A DNA stretch of 64,000 nt from an uncultured Prevotella sp. (GCA_900543585.1 UQRP01000001.1:1-64000); one strand, 5' to 3'; positions 1 through 9,099 are shown, counted from the stretch's first letter. Numbers and translations: made by a program. The notes: generated by a model from the letters alone, not told the origin.

Positions 1-1
1 G

Positions 2-823
2 CGGCAGGCGAAGGTGTATGATGAGGAGATTGCCTCGGCAGAGAAGATTCTCGCCGCCTACCGTGAGCAGAGTGAGAAGGGCAACATCGCCGCTATGGAG
101 ACACAGCGCATCGCTACGATGGTGTATCAACTGCGCAAATCCCGCGCTGACCTGCTCCTCGAAGCCTCTGCCTTGGAAGCCCAACTGCGACAACTCTTAG
201 CCATTCCAGGCAGTGAGCCGCTCACCGTGGATCTCGATGAGCAAGCAGCCATCGCCAATGCCTCGGAAATCTATCTCGCTTTGCAAGCCAATAAAAGTGC
301 GGCTCCCGACACGCTGCCAGAGATGGAGTTGCTCAGTCATCAGACAGAGGCTGCGCAACATGCGCTGCGCTGGCAACACAGTCAGGGACTGCCAAAGATG
401 GCTGTGCAAGGGGAGTATGACAAGAACGGAGGCATCGGACATAACTATTTCGCTGTGGGACTGAGCGTTACCGTTCCGCTGTGGAACCGCAACCGCGGAA
501 ACATCCGCAGCGCCAAGGCTGCCGTGGAGCAGGCAGCCATCGACAAGGAGCGACAGCAGCTCGCGCTGACACAACAGCGACAAGCCGACCTCGACATTGT
601 GGGACAGTATCTCAAGCAGCTTGCCGAGCCCACGCCAACGCTTGACAATGATCTCGGAATGATGCTCCACGCGGCTGAGCAGCAGTTTATGAGCCGTCAT
701 ATCTCGCTCGTGGAATTTGTGGATCTCTACGGCAACTATCGCGACACGATGCTCGCCCGCCTCGATGCCAAGAGCAAGATGCTCCAGGCTGCCGAAAGAC
801 TCAAGATCATGTGGAATAAATAA
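2..823 (+). CDS. TolC-family outer membrane efflux protein, 5' end outside window
   Basis: This is the C-terminal part (about 273 codons) of an outer membrane factor. The frame is already open at the first bases, so the true start lies upstream. The visible part has the long amphipathic helices and Ala/Gln-rich heptads of the TolC fold, with a short strand-like stretch near the middle (the GIGHNYFAVGLSVTVPLWNRN region) resembling the second beta-hairpin of the barrel. It would form the exit duct of the tripartite pump whose adaptor and inner-membrane subunits follow 11 bases downstream. By context it is the CusC/CzcC-type subunit of a metal efflux system. The substrate cannot be read from this fragment. 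Confidence 0.85.
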   Translation, partial: RQAKVYDEEIASAEKILAAYREQSEKGNIAAMETQRIATMVYQLRKSRADLLLEASALEAQLRQLLAIPGSEPLTVDLDEQAAIANASEIYLALQANKSAAPDTLPEMELLSHQTEAAQHALRWQHSQGLPKMAVQGEYDKNGGIGHNYFAVGLSVTVPLWNRNRGNIRSAKAAVEQAAIDKERQQLALTQQRQADLDIVGQYLKQLAEPTPTLDNDLGMMLHAAEQQFMSRHISLVEFVDLYGNYRDTMLARLDAKSKMLQAAERLKIMWNK

Positions 824-834
824 TACTGGAAATC

Positions 835-1920
835 ATGAAGAAACAAAATATCTTATTCCTTGCCGGGCTACTGTGTCTGGCATCCTGCTCACAGAAGGAA
901 AAGAACGCTGAGCCGGACACTTACAAATCGCTGCGCAACGAGGTTGTTGAGTCTACTCCCGTAGAGAAGCGTGCCTACGGCGATGAGCTCACACTCAATG
1001 GCGACGTAAGCTGTGACGAGGCGCTTGTGCGCAAAGTGTTTATTCCTTGCAGCGGTCGTGTCAGTGGGCTGACCGTGGAAGTGGGTGACCAGGTAGCTGC
1101 AGGACAGCGGTTGGCTATCATCCACAGTGAGGAGGCGGCCGACTATAACAAAGGACTCGCTGACGCAGATGCGCAAATCAAAATGGCGCAGCGTGACTAT
1201 CAGATGAAGCAGGACATGCACCGCTCTGGAATGGTGTCGGACAAAGAGGTGGCTGAAGCCCGTGAACAACTGCTCATGGCCCGCAGCGAGCGCAGCCGAC
1301 TGTCGGCTGTGGCGGGCATCAATGGCTTCGGTGGCAAGGCCACTGCCGTGTTGCGGTCGCCTATCAGTGGCTATGTCACGGCAAAGAACATCTATAACGA
1401 CAGCTACGTCGGTCAGGACAGCGGTGACGGTGGCGAGGCATTAGCGATCGCCAACCTCAGCCGCGTGTGGGTTATCGCCGATGTCTATGAGAGTGACATC
1501 GCGAAGATCCATCAGGGAGCTGCCGTCACCGTCACCACGATGGCATACGACGGCGAGGTGTTTCATGGACATATAGATAAGGTGTACCGGGTACTTGACA
1601 GCGAGAGCAAGACGATGAAGGTGCGCATCACCCTCGACAATGCCCGTGGCTTGTTGCGGCCGGGGATGTTCGCTACGGTACACGTGGCCACCGGTGGGGG
1701 CAGTGCGGCGCTGTGCTGTGTACCTGCCGAGGCTATCGTCTTCGACGGCGGTGTGGATTATGTCGTCAAGGAAATCGGTAAAGGTCGCTACCAGCGTCAG
1801 CCCGTCAAAGCTGAGCATGTGGGCCACGACTATGCCTATATCCTCAGTGGACTGCAACCCGGTGAGCGCGTGGTGAGCAAAAACGCATTGTTGGTCTTTA
1901 ACACGCTTGGCAATGAATAA
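835..1920 (+). CDS. Efflux RND transporter periplasmic adaptor subunit (CusB/CzcB type lipoprotein)
   Basis: This is a 361-residue membrane fusion protein linking the inner-membrane pump to the outer membrane channel. The N-terminus is a lipoprotein signal with lipobox LASC (Cys18), so it should be anchored on the periplasmic face of a membrane. A biotinyl-lipoyl-like half-domain lies around residues 65-100 (GRVSGLTVEVGDQVAAGQRL), then a helical hairpin, the second lipoyl half with beta-barrel (about 155-290), and a membrane-proximal domain at the C-terminus. It sits 11 bases after the TolC-family gene, and its last codons overlap the pump gene by 8 bases, which suggests translational coupling. 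No obvious Met/His-rich metal-binding tail is present. Confidence 0.9.
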   Translation: MKKQNILFLAGLLCLASCSQKEKNAEPDTYKSLRNEVVESTPVEKRAYGDELTLNGDVSCDEALVRKVFIPCSGRVSGLTVEVGDQVAAGQRLAIIHSEEAADYNKGLADADAQIKMAQRDYQMKQDMHRSGMVSDKEVAEAREQLLMARSERSRLSAVAGINGFGGKATAVLRSPISGYVTAKNIYNDSYVGQDSGDGGEALAIANLSRVWVIADVYESDIAKIHQGAAVTVTTMAYDGEVFHGHIDKVYRVLDSESKTMKVRITLDNARGLLRPGMFATVHVATGGGSAALCCVPAEAIVFDGGVDYVVKEIGKGRYQRQPVKAEHVGHDYAYILSGLQPGERVVSKNALLVFNTLGNE

Positions 1921-4900
1921 GTTCATCGATTTCATCATCGCTTTCTCGCTGAAGCGCAAGTATCTCATTCTTGTGGTCACCCTCGCCGTAGTGGTCATGG
2001 GCGTGGTGAGCTTTCGGCAGACACCTATCGACGCCTTTCCCGACGTGACCAACACCAAGGTGACCATCATCACGCAGTGGCCGGGGCGATCGGCCGAGGA
2101 GATTGAGAAGTTCGTCACCATTCCTATTGAGATAGCCATGAACTCGGTGCAGAAGAAGACCGACATTCGCTCGACCACGCTCTTCGGCCTCTCTGTGGTC
2201 ACCGTGTGCTTCGACGACCATGTCGACGATGAGTTCGCGCGCCAACAGGTTTACAACCTGCTCAACGATGCCGACCTCCCCGATGGTGTGGAGCCCGACG
2301 TTCAACCGCTCTCCGGCCCTACGGGGGAGATTTATCGTTATACGTTGCGCAGTAATAAGCGGTCGGTACGTGAACTGAAGACTCTGCAGGACTGGGTCAT
2401 CGAGCGCAAGCTCAGGTCGGTGCCCGGCATCGCCGACATCGTCAGCTTCGGCGGTGAGGTGAAGACCTTTGAGGTCAGTGTCAACCCCAACCAACTCGCT
2501 ACCTATGGCGTGAGTTCGTTGGAACTCTACCAGGCCATCGCCAACAGCAACGTCAATGTTGGCGGCGACGTCATCGAGCGCAGCTCGCAGGCCTATGTTG
2601 TGCGTGGTATCGGACTGATTAACAACGTTCGCGAGATTGGCGACATCGTAGTGAAAAACGTCGGGGGAACGCCCATCCTTGTGCGCAACCTCGCCACCGT
2701 GCATGAGTGTTGTGCGCCACGTCTCGGCCAGGTAGGTCGTGGCAAGGAGAATGATGTGGTTGAGGGCATCGTCGTCATGCGCAAGGGCGAGAACACCGAA
2801 CAAGTTATCAAGGCTTTGAAAGCGAAGATCAGCGAGATACAGCACGACGACTTGCCCAAGGACGTGAAGATAGTGCCTTTCTACGACCGCGACGACCTTG
2901 TCAACCTTGCCGTGAGCACCGTGATGCACAATGTCTTGGAGGGCATCATTCTCGTCACGCTTGTCGTACTGCTGTTCATGAAGGACTGGCGCACCACTGT
3001 CATCGTGGCCTCTGTCATCCCCTTGGCCCTGCTTTTTGCCTTCATCTGTCTGCATCTCAGTGGCATGAGCGCCAACTTGCTGTCGATGGGTGCCATCGAC
3101 TTTGGTATCATCATCGATGGTGCTGTCGTCATGGTTGAGGCACTCTTTGTGGCATTGTCAGCCCAGGTGCGCGGCATCGGCATGGAAGCATTCAACCGCC
3201 GCAGCCACCTCGGCATGATACGCCAGACAGCGCGCGGCAAGGCTAAGTCGGTGTTTTTCTCCAAACTCATCATCATCACCGCCCTGCTGCCTATCTTCAC
3301 CTTCCAAAAGGTAGAGGGCAAGATGTTCTCACCGTTGGCCTACACGCTTGGCTTCGCCTTGCTCGGAGCTTTGCTGTTCACACTGACACTGGTGCCCGTG
3401 CTCTCGTCAATGCTGCTGAAGAAGAATGTCAGCGAGAAGAAAAACCGCTTCCTCGCCTTCATCTACCGTTATGCCGACCGCTTCTTCGCCTTCTGCCATC
3501 AAAACAGTCGAAGGGTCATTGCTGTGGCGTTAGTGGGCATGGCTGCGGGGCTGGGCTGCTTCAAGCTGCTTGGCTCTGAGTTTCTGCCCGAAATGAATGA
3601 GGGCTCTATCTATGTGCGCGCCACGTTGCCCCAGAGCGTCTCGCTGAGGCAGAGTGTGAAGTTGGCTAATGAGTTTCGTGCCATCCTCGGCTCCTATCCC
3701 GAGGTGAGTCAGGTGATGACACAGACCGGTCGGCCCAACGACGGCACCGATGCCACCGGCTTCTACAACATCGAACTCTTCGTGAAGATGCACCCCGAGA
3801 GCCAGTGGCACACAGGGCGCACAAAGGATGAGGTCATCGACGACATGAACCGGCGGCTGAGCGTCTATCCCGGCATCGACTTCAACTTCTCACAGCCCAT
3901 CTCCGACAATGTCGAGGAGGCGGTGAGTGGTGTCAAGGGTGCCATCGTGGCTAAGGTCTATGGCAAGGACCTGGCCGAGAGCGAGTGGCTGGCTTGGCAG
4001 GTCTACCACACGATGAAGCCCATCCGTGGCATCACCGACTTAGGTGTTATCCGCAACATGGGGCAGCCAGAACTGCAGATCGACATCAATGAGGACCGGC
4101 TGGCGCGCTACGGCGTGAAGAAAGACGACGTGCAGAGTATCATCGAGATGGCCATTGGCGGCAAGGCGGCCTCGCAGGTCTATGAGGACGAGCGCAAGTT
4201 CAACCTCGTAGTGCGCTATGCCGAGCCCTACCGCGACAACGCTGAAGCCATAGCCAAGATAAAGGTGCCCAACGACGACGGTCAGATGATACCCATTGGC
4301 GAATTGGCCACGATAGGTGCCATCAGCGGGCCGCTCATCATCTACCGTGAGAACCACAGCCGCTACTGTGCCGTGAAGTTCAGCGTGCGCGACCGCGACA
4401 TGGGCTCCGCCGTCGATGAGGCGCGGGCCAAGGTGGCCAAGGCTGTCAAACTGCCCGATGGCTACAAGATAACGTGGAATGGTGACTTCGAAAATCAGAA
4501 GCGTGCCTCGGCGCGGCTGGCGCAGGTGGTGCCCATCAGCGTGCTGCTCATCTTCGTTATCCTCTACGTACTCTTCGGCAATGCACGCGATGCCGGACTG
4601 GTGCTCACCAACGTGCCCTTCGCGGCTGTAGGCGGCATCCTCATCCTGCTCTTCACCCACACCAACTTCTCCATCTCGGCGGGCATCGGATTCATCTGTC
4701 TCTTCGGCATCTGTATCCAGAATGGTGTCATCATGCTCATGGACATCAAGCACTTCCTGCGCCATCGCTACGCCTTGTCTGAGGCAGTGACGCGCGGCAT
4801 GCACTCGCGCATCCGCAGTGTGCTGATGACGGCGATGATGGCCACCCTCGGTCTCATGCCGGCAGCGCTGAGCCATGGCATCGGCAGTGAGAGTCAGCGA

Positions 4901-5017
4901 CCTTTGGCAACTGTCATCATCGGTGGACTGATGGGAGCTACCCTTTTCACATTGTTCATCTTCCCGCTTGTGGTGGAGAGCATCTATAAACACGTAAATA
5001 TCCGGAAACTGAGATAA
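1913..5017 (+). CDS. CusA/CzcA family heavy-metal efflux RND transporter
   Basis: This is an inner-membrane proton-driven pump of 1034 residues, the usual RND length. The ATG at 1913 is chosen over an upstream in-frame TTG because it fits the standard MNKFIDF-type start and overlaps the adaptor stop by 8 bases. Twelve membrane segments in two halves are visible, each half followed by a large periplasmic domain. The TM4 motif DFGIIIDGAVVMVE carries D396, D402 and E409, the acidic relay pattern characteristic of the metal-exporting (HME) RND branch. With the flanking outer membrane factor and adaptor it forms a complete tripartite exporter. The exact metal (Cu/Ag or Co/Zn/Cd) is not determined. 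Confidence 0.93.
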   Translation: MNKFIDFIIAFSLKRKYLILVVTLAVVVMGVVSFRQTPIDAFPDVTNTKVTIITQWPGRSAEEIEKFVTIPIEIAMNSVQKKTDIRSTTLFGLSVVTVCFDDHVDDEFARQQVYNLLNDADLPDGVEPDVQPLSGPTGEIYRYTLRSNKRSVRELKTLQDWVIERKLRSVPGIADIVSFGGEVKTFEVSVNPNQLATYGVSSLELYQAIANSNVNVGGDVIERSSQAYVVRGIGLINNVREIGDIVVKNVGGTPILVRNLATVHECCAPRLGQVGRGKENDVVEGIVVMRKGENTEQVIKALKAKISEIQHDDLPKDVKIVPFYDRDDLVNLAVSTVMHNVLEGIILVTLVVLLFMKDWRTTVIVASVIPLALLFAFICLHLSGMSANLLSMGAIDFGIIIDGAVVMVEALFVALSAQVRGIGMEAFNRRSHLGMIRQTARGKAKSVFFSKLIIITALLPIFTFQKVEGKMFSPLAYTLGFALLGALLFTLTLVPVLSSMLLKKNVSEKKNRFLAFIYRYADRFFAFCHQNSRRVIAVALVGMAAGLGCFKLLGSEFLPEMNEGSIYVRATLPQSVSLRQSVKLANEFRAILGSYPEVSQVMTQTGRPNDGTDATGFYNIELFVKMHPESQWHTGRTKDEVIDDMNRRLSVYPGIDFNFSQPISDNVEEAVSGVKGAIVAKVYGKDLAESEWLAWQVYHTMKPIRGITDLGVIRNMGQPELQIDINEDRLARYGVKKDDVQSIIEMAIGGKAASQVYEDERKFNLVVRYAEPYRDNAEAIAKIKVPNDDGQMIPIGELATIGAISGPLIIYRENHSRYCAVKFSVRDRDMGSAVDEARAKVAKAVKLPDGYKITWNGDFENQKRASARLAQVVPISVLLIFVILYVLFGNARDAGLVLTNVPFAAVGGILILLFTHTNFSISAGIGFICLFGICIQNGVIMLMDIKHFLRHRYALSEAVTRGMHSRIRSVLMTAMMATLGLMPAALSHGIGSESQRPLATVIIGGLMGATLFTLFIFPLVVESIYKHVNIRKLR

Positions 5018-5030
5018 ATCCATTGCTTTC

Positions 5031-5062
5031 TTTGCCAGTGTGGAGGTTTTTCCCTATTTTTG
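5031..5062 (+). promoter_or_regulatory. Bacteroidetes-type promoter for the two-component genes
   Basis: A TTTG at 5031-5034 and TATTTTTG at 5055-5062 are separated by 20 bases. This matches the -33/-7 pattern (TTTG, 19-21 bases, TAnnTTTG) of the main sigma factor in this phylum. Transcription would start near 5069 and leave a leader of about 56 bases before the response regulator. Confidence 0.7.
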
Positions 5063-5090
5063 CACGCATTGACAGAATATATATCAACGG

Positions 5091-5108
5091 CGCTCCCTGA
5101 TGGGAGCG
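5091..5108 (+). promoter_or_regulatory. Hairpin in the response-regulator leader
   Basis: CGCTCCC (5091-5097), loop TGAT and GGGAGCG (5102-5108) form a perfect 7-base GC-rich stem. It lies downstream of the predicted start site and 16 bases before the ATG at 5125. There is no U-tract, so it is not a standard terminator. It could be a residual terminator of the efflux operon or a translational control element. Confidence 0.4.
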
Positions 5109-5124
5109 TCCTTTACATGAAGTT

Positions 5125-5829
5125 ATGAAACGCATCTTATTGGCTGAGGATGAGGAGAATATCGCTGACTTCGTCAGTCGGGGACTGGAGAGCTTTGGCT
5201 ACCGGGTCGACACAGTGAAACGCGGTGATGAGGCGTGGCAGCGGCTGCAAGAGCGGCAAGACTACGACTTAGTGCTGCTTGACATCCGTATGCCTGGCAT
5301 GACGGGGCTCGAAGTGTGTCGCCGGCTGCGCGAAAGTCAGGGCTATGCATTGCCCGTGTTAATGCTTACAGCACTGGGCACTACCGACGACATTGTGCTG
5401 GGGCTGCAAGCCGGAGCTGACGACTATATGGTCAAGCCGTTTAAGTTTACTGAGCTTTTAGCGCGTATTTCTGCATTGCTGCGGCGTGTGGAGAGCTACC
5501 GTCAGGCGGCACCCCTGTCGTGTGGTGACCTTTGTATTGATGCGGCCACACACAAGGCGCGGCGGCAGGAGAGGGAAGTGGATTTGAGCACTAAGGAGTA
5601 TCGGCTGTTAGAATACATGATGCGCCATGAGGGCGAGACGCTTACACGGCGACAGCTGCTGCGCGATGTCTGGGATAAGGACTTCGACACGAATACCAAT
5701 GTGGTCGATGTCTACGTGCGCTACCTGCGGCAGAAGATAGACGAGGGATACGACCATAAACTCATCCATACCATCGTGGGGACAGGCTATCGATTCGGAA
5801 AGGAGGAGGACGATGAGGACAGGGCATAA
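5125..5829 (+). CDS. OmpR/PhoB-family response regulator
   Basis: This is a 234-residue DNA-binding response regulator. The receiver domain (1-120) has the acidic pair in AEDEEN, the phosphoacceptor D53 in LLDIRMPG and the conserved Lys in DDYMVKPF. The C-terminal winged helix (about 130-228) ends in the typical VYVRYLRQKID and TIVGTGYRF segments. It overlaps the downstream histidine kinase by 17 bases. Lying directly after a metal-type RND operon, it probably controls that operon in the manner of CusR, but no operator was identified. It has its own promoter at 5031-5062. Confidence 0.92.
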   Translation: MKRILLAEDEENIADFVSRGLESFGYRVDTVKRGDEAWQRLQERQDYDLVLLDIRMPGMTGLEVCRRLRESQGYALPVLMLTALGTTDDIVLGLQAGADDYMVKPFKFTELLARISALLRRVESYRQAAPLSCGDLCIDAATHKARRQEREVDLSTKEYRLLEYMMRHEGETLTRRQLLRDVWDKDFDTNTNVVDVYVRYLRQKIDEGYDHKLIHTIVGTGYRFGKEEDDEDRA

Positions 5830-6985
5830 GATTTCGCTTATCTATTCGGGCATCACCATCGGACTGCTGCTCGTGGCAGGACTGGTCTTCTATTTCTTCT
5901 CTTCGAACTATATCCGCAACCTTTACTTCCACTACATGGAGGAGAAGGCGCACGCCGTAGCTGAGGAGAAATTTTCCAAGGATGAACTCGATCCTGTGAA
6001 ATACCGCAATGTGGTGTTGCGTCGTAAAAACTCCATTCCAACTTCTAAAGAGCTGTTCATCCGGGTCGACAATCGTCAGTTGGCTCACCAAAGTCTGTCG
6101 GCCTATCTCAACGCTGAACAGATACAACGTCTCTATGCCAATCAGACCGTTAACTTCGAGCATGGCGAGGAGGTGGGGACGGCTTTCGTCTACTATGACA
6201 ACACGGGCACTTTTGCTGTCATCGTGCTCAGCCGTAATCCCTATGGGACCGACATCGCCCACACCCTGCGCTGGGCTTTGCTGCTGCTGGTACTCGTTTC
6301 GGCGGCTGTGCTCTGGCTCATCAGTCGGCTCTACGCCATGCGCATGCTCGACCGTATCGACCGTGACTATCAGACGGAAAAAATGTTCGTCAACAATGCC
6401 TCACACGAAATCAATAACCCCCTCACGGCCATACAAGGGGAGTGCGAGGTAGCGCTGATGGCCGACCGGACAATACCTGAATATAAGGATGCACTGCGAC
6501 GCATAGCCCACGAAGCTGACCGCGTGGTGACCATCATGCGAGAACTACTACAGTTCTCGCATGTGAGAAGTGGTAAGGTGGTGGAAGGCAATGAGAAAGT
6601 CTCAATGAAACAGCTCCTTACGGATGTGGGGCAAGGAAAATGTGACATCTGTTGCCATGCCGACTTCAGCGTTGTCGGAGAGGCTAATCTCCTGCATATT
6701 GCTTTCTTGAATATCATCAACAATGCTGTGAAATATTCCAATGGGAATGTGGTCTCTGTGACAATAACGGGTCGTTGTGTCATCATTTCTGATAAGGGCA
6801 TTGGCATTCCTTCGGAAGATCTGCCGCATGTCTTCGAACCTTTCTATAGGGCTTCAAACACGGGGTGTGTGATAGGCCATGGGGTAGGGCTGGCTTTGGC
6901 AAAAGCTATATTGGAAAAACATGGCGCTAAAGTTAAGATGGAATCGAAATTGGGCGAGGGAACAATGGTAAAAGTGGCCTTTTAA
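5813..6985 (+). CDS. Sensor histidine kinase (partner of the upstream regulator)
   Basis: This is a 390-residue membrane kinase. TM1 spans about residues 8-30, followed by a periplasmic sensor region of about 115 residues, TM2 at about 152-174, then the DHp domain with the H-box NASHEINNPLTAI (His198), and a HATPase domain with N-box (NIINNAVKYSN), G1 (SDKGIGI), F-box (HVFEPFYR) and G2 (GHGVGLALA) motifs. No clear HAMP domain separates TM2 from the H-box. All catalytic motifs are intact. Base composition drops from very GC-rich to moderate within this gene, around 6300-6400. Metal sensing is inferred from context only. Confidence 0.9.
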   Translation: MRTGHKISLIYSGITIGLLLVAGLVFYFFSSNYIRNLYFHYMEEKAHAVAEEKFSKDELDPVKYRNVVLRRKNSIPTSKELFIRVDNRQLAHQSLSAYLNAEQIQRLYANQTVNFEHGEEVGTAFVYYDNTGTFAVIVLSRNPYGTDIAHTLRWALLLLVLVSAAVLWLISRLYAMRMLDRIDRDYQTEKMFVNNASHEINNPLTAIQGECEVALMADRTIPEYKDALRRIAHEADRVVTIMRELLQFSHVRSGKVVEGNEKVSMKQLLTDVGQGKCDICCHADFSVVGEANLLHIAFLNIINNAVKYSNGNVVSVTITGRCVIISDKGIGIPSEDLPHVFEPFYRASNTGCVIGHGVGLALAKAILEKHGAKVKMESKLGEGTMVKVAF

Positions 6986-7062
6986 GTGGATAAAACACGT
7001 GGGTTAGTAAAATTTAACTCAGTTTTAACGCAGTTGGCGCTCATTGTATGGATTTTTTATCC

Positions 7063-7070
7063 TATATTTG
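7063..7070 (+). promoter_or_regulatory. -7 element (TATATTTG) ahead of leader ORF and secreted protein
   Basis: TATATTTG matches TAnnTTTG. No good TTTG lies at the expected distance upstream, so this is only half a promoter. Transcription from here would begin near 7077, about 20 bases before the leader ORF at 7098. Confidence 0.4.
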
Positions 7071-7097
7071 CAATCAGAAAACCTATAAACCTAACAG

Positions 7098-7199
7098 ATG
7101 ATGAAATGTTATATCAGACATTCGATCTCCGATATTCCCATGTTTGAGATTACAGAGAAATCACCTGTAGGGATAATTTGTTTAACCTTCAAAACTTAG
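7098..7199 (+). CDS. Candidate 33-residue leader peptide
   Basis: This small ORF begins with two ATG codons and ends 3 bases before the ATG of the secreted protein at 7203. It lies downstream of the -7 element at 7063. The peptide (MMKCYIRHSISDIPMFEITE..., 33 residues) has no signal sequence and no obvious run of one amino acid of the kind used in classical attenuation. I do not recognise it. Its position suggests translational coupling or a leader function, but it may also be chance: the gap is only 217 bases. Confidence 0.3.
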   Translation: MMKCYIRHSISDIPMFEITEKSPVGIICLTFKT

Positions 7200-7202
7200 C
7201 GA

Positions 7203-9029
7203 ATGAATAAACTACTTTTATTTGTTTCGTTGATGCTACTTATTCCTTTGTGCGTGTCTGCACAGGAAGTATCGGGGGCTGATCGGGTCGTCGTCTGGGA
7301 GGAGGACTTCTCGGGATTCTCTCAAAATAAGAATGCATCAACAGGATTGGATGGAATAACATATAAGGGTGCTCATATTTCCCTAACCAATTATTCTAAA
7401 GCGCATAGTCCTGAAATTCAGATTACTAGTGGTAACTATTTCCTTGTAGAAATACCACTTAACGGAATCAGTGGCCTATTATTTTTGCGCTTCAATACGA
7501 GTGATAGATCCCACACGGAGGTAAAATGGCATAATAATTTGCATAAAAAAATTTCTTGCACTGGTGGAGTGTACAAGATAGATGTGCCTTCTGGTAAATA
7601 TTCTAAGCTTCAACTGTATATCGGAAATACATTGGGGAAAAACATCTATCTTGATGATTTTGTTCTGACAGCCCCTGCAGAGTGTTGGAAAGGCTGCAAG
7701 TCTCCAGAGTTGAGTTATCCTGTTGATACATGTTCTGTTTTTTATGGTGACTCCTATTCTTTTCCTAAACTCACCAATCCACATGGATTGTCTGTAAAGT
7801 ATGGCTCATCGGATCAATCCGTGGCAACCATTGCGTCCAATGGGCGGATTACAGTGAAGGGTATTGGAAGTACGACAATTACTGCTATTTGCCATCCTGT
7901 AAAGCAAAATAATATTGGTATTCTCGTACCGAATGAATACGCATACCAAAGGGTGTCTTATGTGTTGAATGTCAAGAGAAAACCTTTAGCCAATGAGGTC
8001 TTTTATGAAAGTTTTAACTCAAATATACTTGAGGGAAATATTAAAAGTGAAAGCTTGATAAAAAAAGAAACTTCTGATGATAAGGCCGCTGTCTATGACA
8101 ACCAGCCAGCTGAGGAAAGCAATATTTATGGGGCGGAAAGATGTATCTATTTCGATGAGACGCCAAATGGTATATACAAGATTGGGCCTTTCAAGAATTT
8201 AAGTGGAAAGAATTGTCATCTTTCTTTAAGAGTCGGTGGTAATTCAAAGAAGAGTTCTGCCATGGTTACGGTTCAAGGGACCAAAACCACAGAAAAGAAA
8301 TTGACGGTTAACTATGGAGTTTGGACCACAAACACCTTGGATCTCGGCGATATAGGCAGTGATGCATCTATCACGATTTCTGGCTCTGATTTCTTCCTTG
8401 ACGACGTCTCTCTGGTTGCAGATGGCAGTGGAGTAGGAGTGGAGATTGGTGAGCATAAATATGCTACATTATATTATAGCGACACTCCGTTGATGGTGCC
8501 GGAGTCTATGACGGCATTCACGCTGAAACTCTCGGGCAACAACCTTGTGGCAAGCAGAATCTACAGCACAAATGACATCATACCAAAAGGAGAGGCGGTA
8601 GTGCTGTATGCTACTCCAGGGCAATACACCTTCCCAGTTTGTTCTTCTTCCCTCGGTCGCGATGCGGATAATCTTCTGAAGGGCAGTGATGGTGTTGAGT
8701 CGACGACGGGTGGTGACACTTATTACTTCTTCGGTGTGAATAAGTCTGGAGAGGTAGGCTTCTATCTCGGCGATGCCAATGGCTCGGCTTTCACGAACAA
8801 GGCTCATAAAGCTTACCTCCCCCTTACTAAGTCGGAGAGTGGAGCGGGGACGGCCACGAGTAAGGCCTTCTTACTGTCCGGACTGCCGTTTACGACAGCC
8901 ATAGGGAAGATACATTATGATGGGGGCAGTCTCACGGAAGGTCCAGCGTATAATCTTGCCGGACAGCGTGTGGGCAAGGACTACAAGGGTATTGTCATCA
9001 TCAATGGGCGAAAGGTCCTGAGAAAGTAA
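7203..9029 (+). CDS. Secreted protein with Big_2-like domain and Prevotella-type C-terminal tail
   Basis: This 608-residue exported protein has a Sec signal peptide ending near residue 21 (LCVSAQ). Residues about 25-165 and 265-405 look like two beta-rich, possibly carbohydrate-binding-like modules. A bacterial Ig-like (Big_2) motif lies at about 180-255 (ATIASNGRITVKGIGSTTI). The last 25 residues (AYNLAGQRVGKDYKGIVIIN, then GRKVLRK) follow a pattern common at the ends of Prevotella secreted proteins and resembling type IX secretion sorting tails. No catalytic motif was recognised. It is AT-richer than the efflux genes upstream. Its function is unknown; a surface-exposed or adhesive role is inference. 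Confidence 0.75.
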   Translation: MNKLLLFVSLMLLIPLCVSAQEVSGADRVVVWEEDFSGFSQNKNASTGLDGITYKGAHISLTNYSKAHSPEIQITSGNYFLVEIPLNGISGLLFLRFNTSDRSHTEVKWHNNLHKKISCTGGVYKIDVPSGKYSKLQLYIGNTLGKNIYLDDFVLTAPAECWKGCKSPELSYPVDTCSVFYGDSYSFPKLTNPHGLSVKYGSSDQSVATIASNGRITVKGIGSTTITAICHPVKQNNIGILVPNEYAYQRVSYVLNVKRKPLANEVFYESFNSNILEGNIKSESLIKKETSDDKAAVYDNQPAEESNIYGAERCIYFDETPNGIYKIGPFKNLSGKNCHLSLRVGGNSKKSSAMVTVQGTKTTEKKLTVNYGVWTTNTLDLGDIGSDASITISGSDFFLDDVSLVADGSGVGVEIGEHKYATLYYSDTPLMVPESMTAFTLKLSGNNLVASRIYSTNDIIPKGEAVVLYATPGQYTFPVCSSSLGRDADNLLKGSDGVESTTGGDTYYFFGVNKSGEVGFYLGDANGSAFTNKAHKAYLPLTKSESGAGTATSKAFLLSGLPFTTAIGKIHYDGGSLTEGPAYNLAGQRVGKDYKGIVIINGRKVLRK

Positions 9030-9063
9030 GGCTTCTTGGACTCCTTGCTTGAAACTTGAAACG

Positions 9064-9099
9064 AACATCATTGGGACTCTTAACAGTCCCAATGATGTT
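9064..9099 (+). terminator. Long perfect hairpin after the secreted protein gene
   Basis: AACATCATTGGGACT (9064-9078) and its exact complement at 9085-9099 form a 15-base perfect stem with a 6-base loop, 35 bases after the stop codon. No U-tract follows, so it is either a Rho-assisted terminator or an mRNA-stabilising hairpin. Confidence 0.55.

Noticed and set aside
1898..3055. Long minus-strand ORF (385 codons) opposite the RND pump gene
   Set aside because: It is a shadow of the GC-rich RND gene: His/Asp/Val-heavy composition and no family-like motif.
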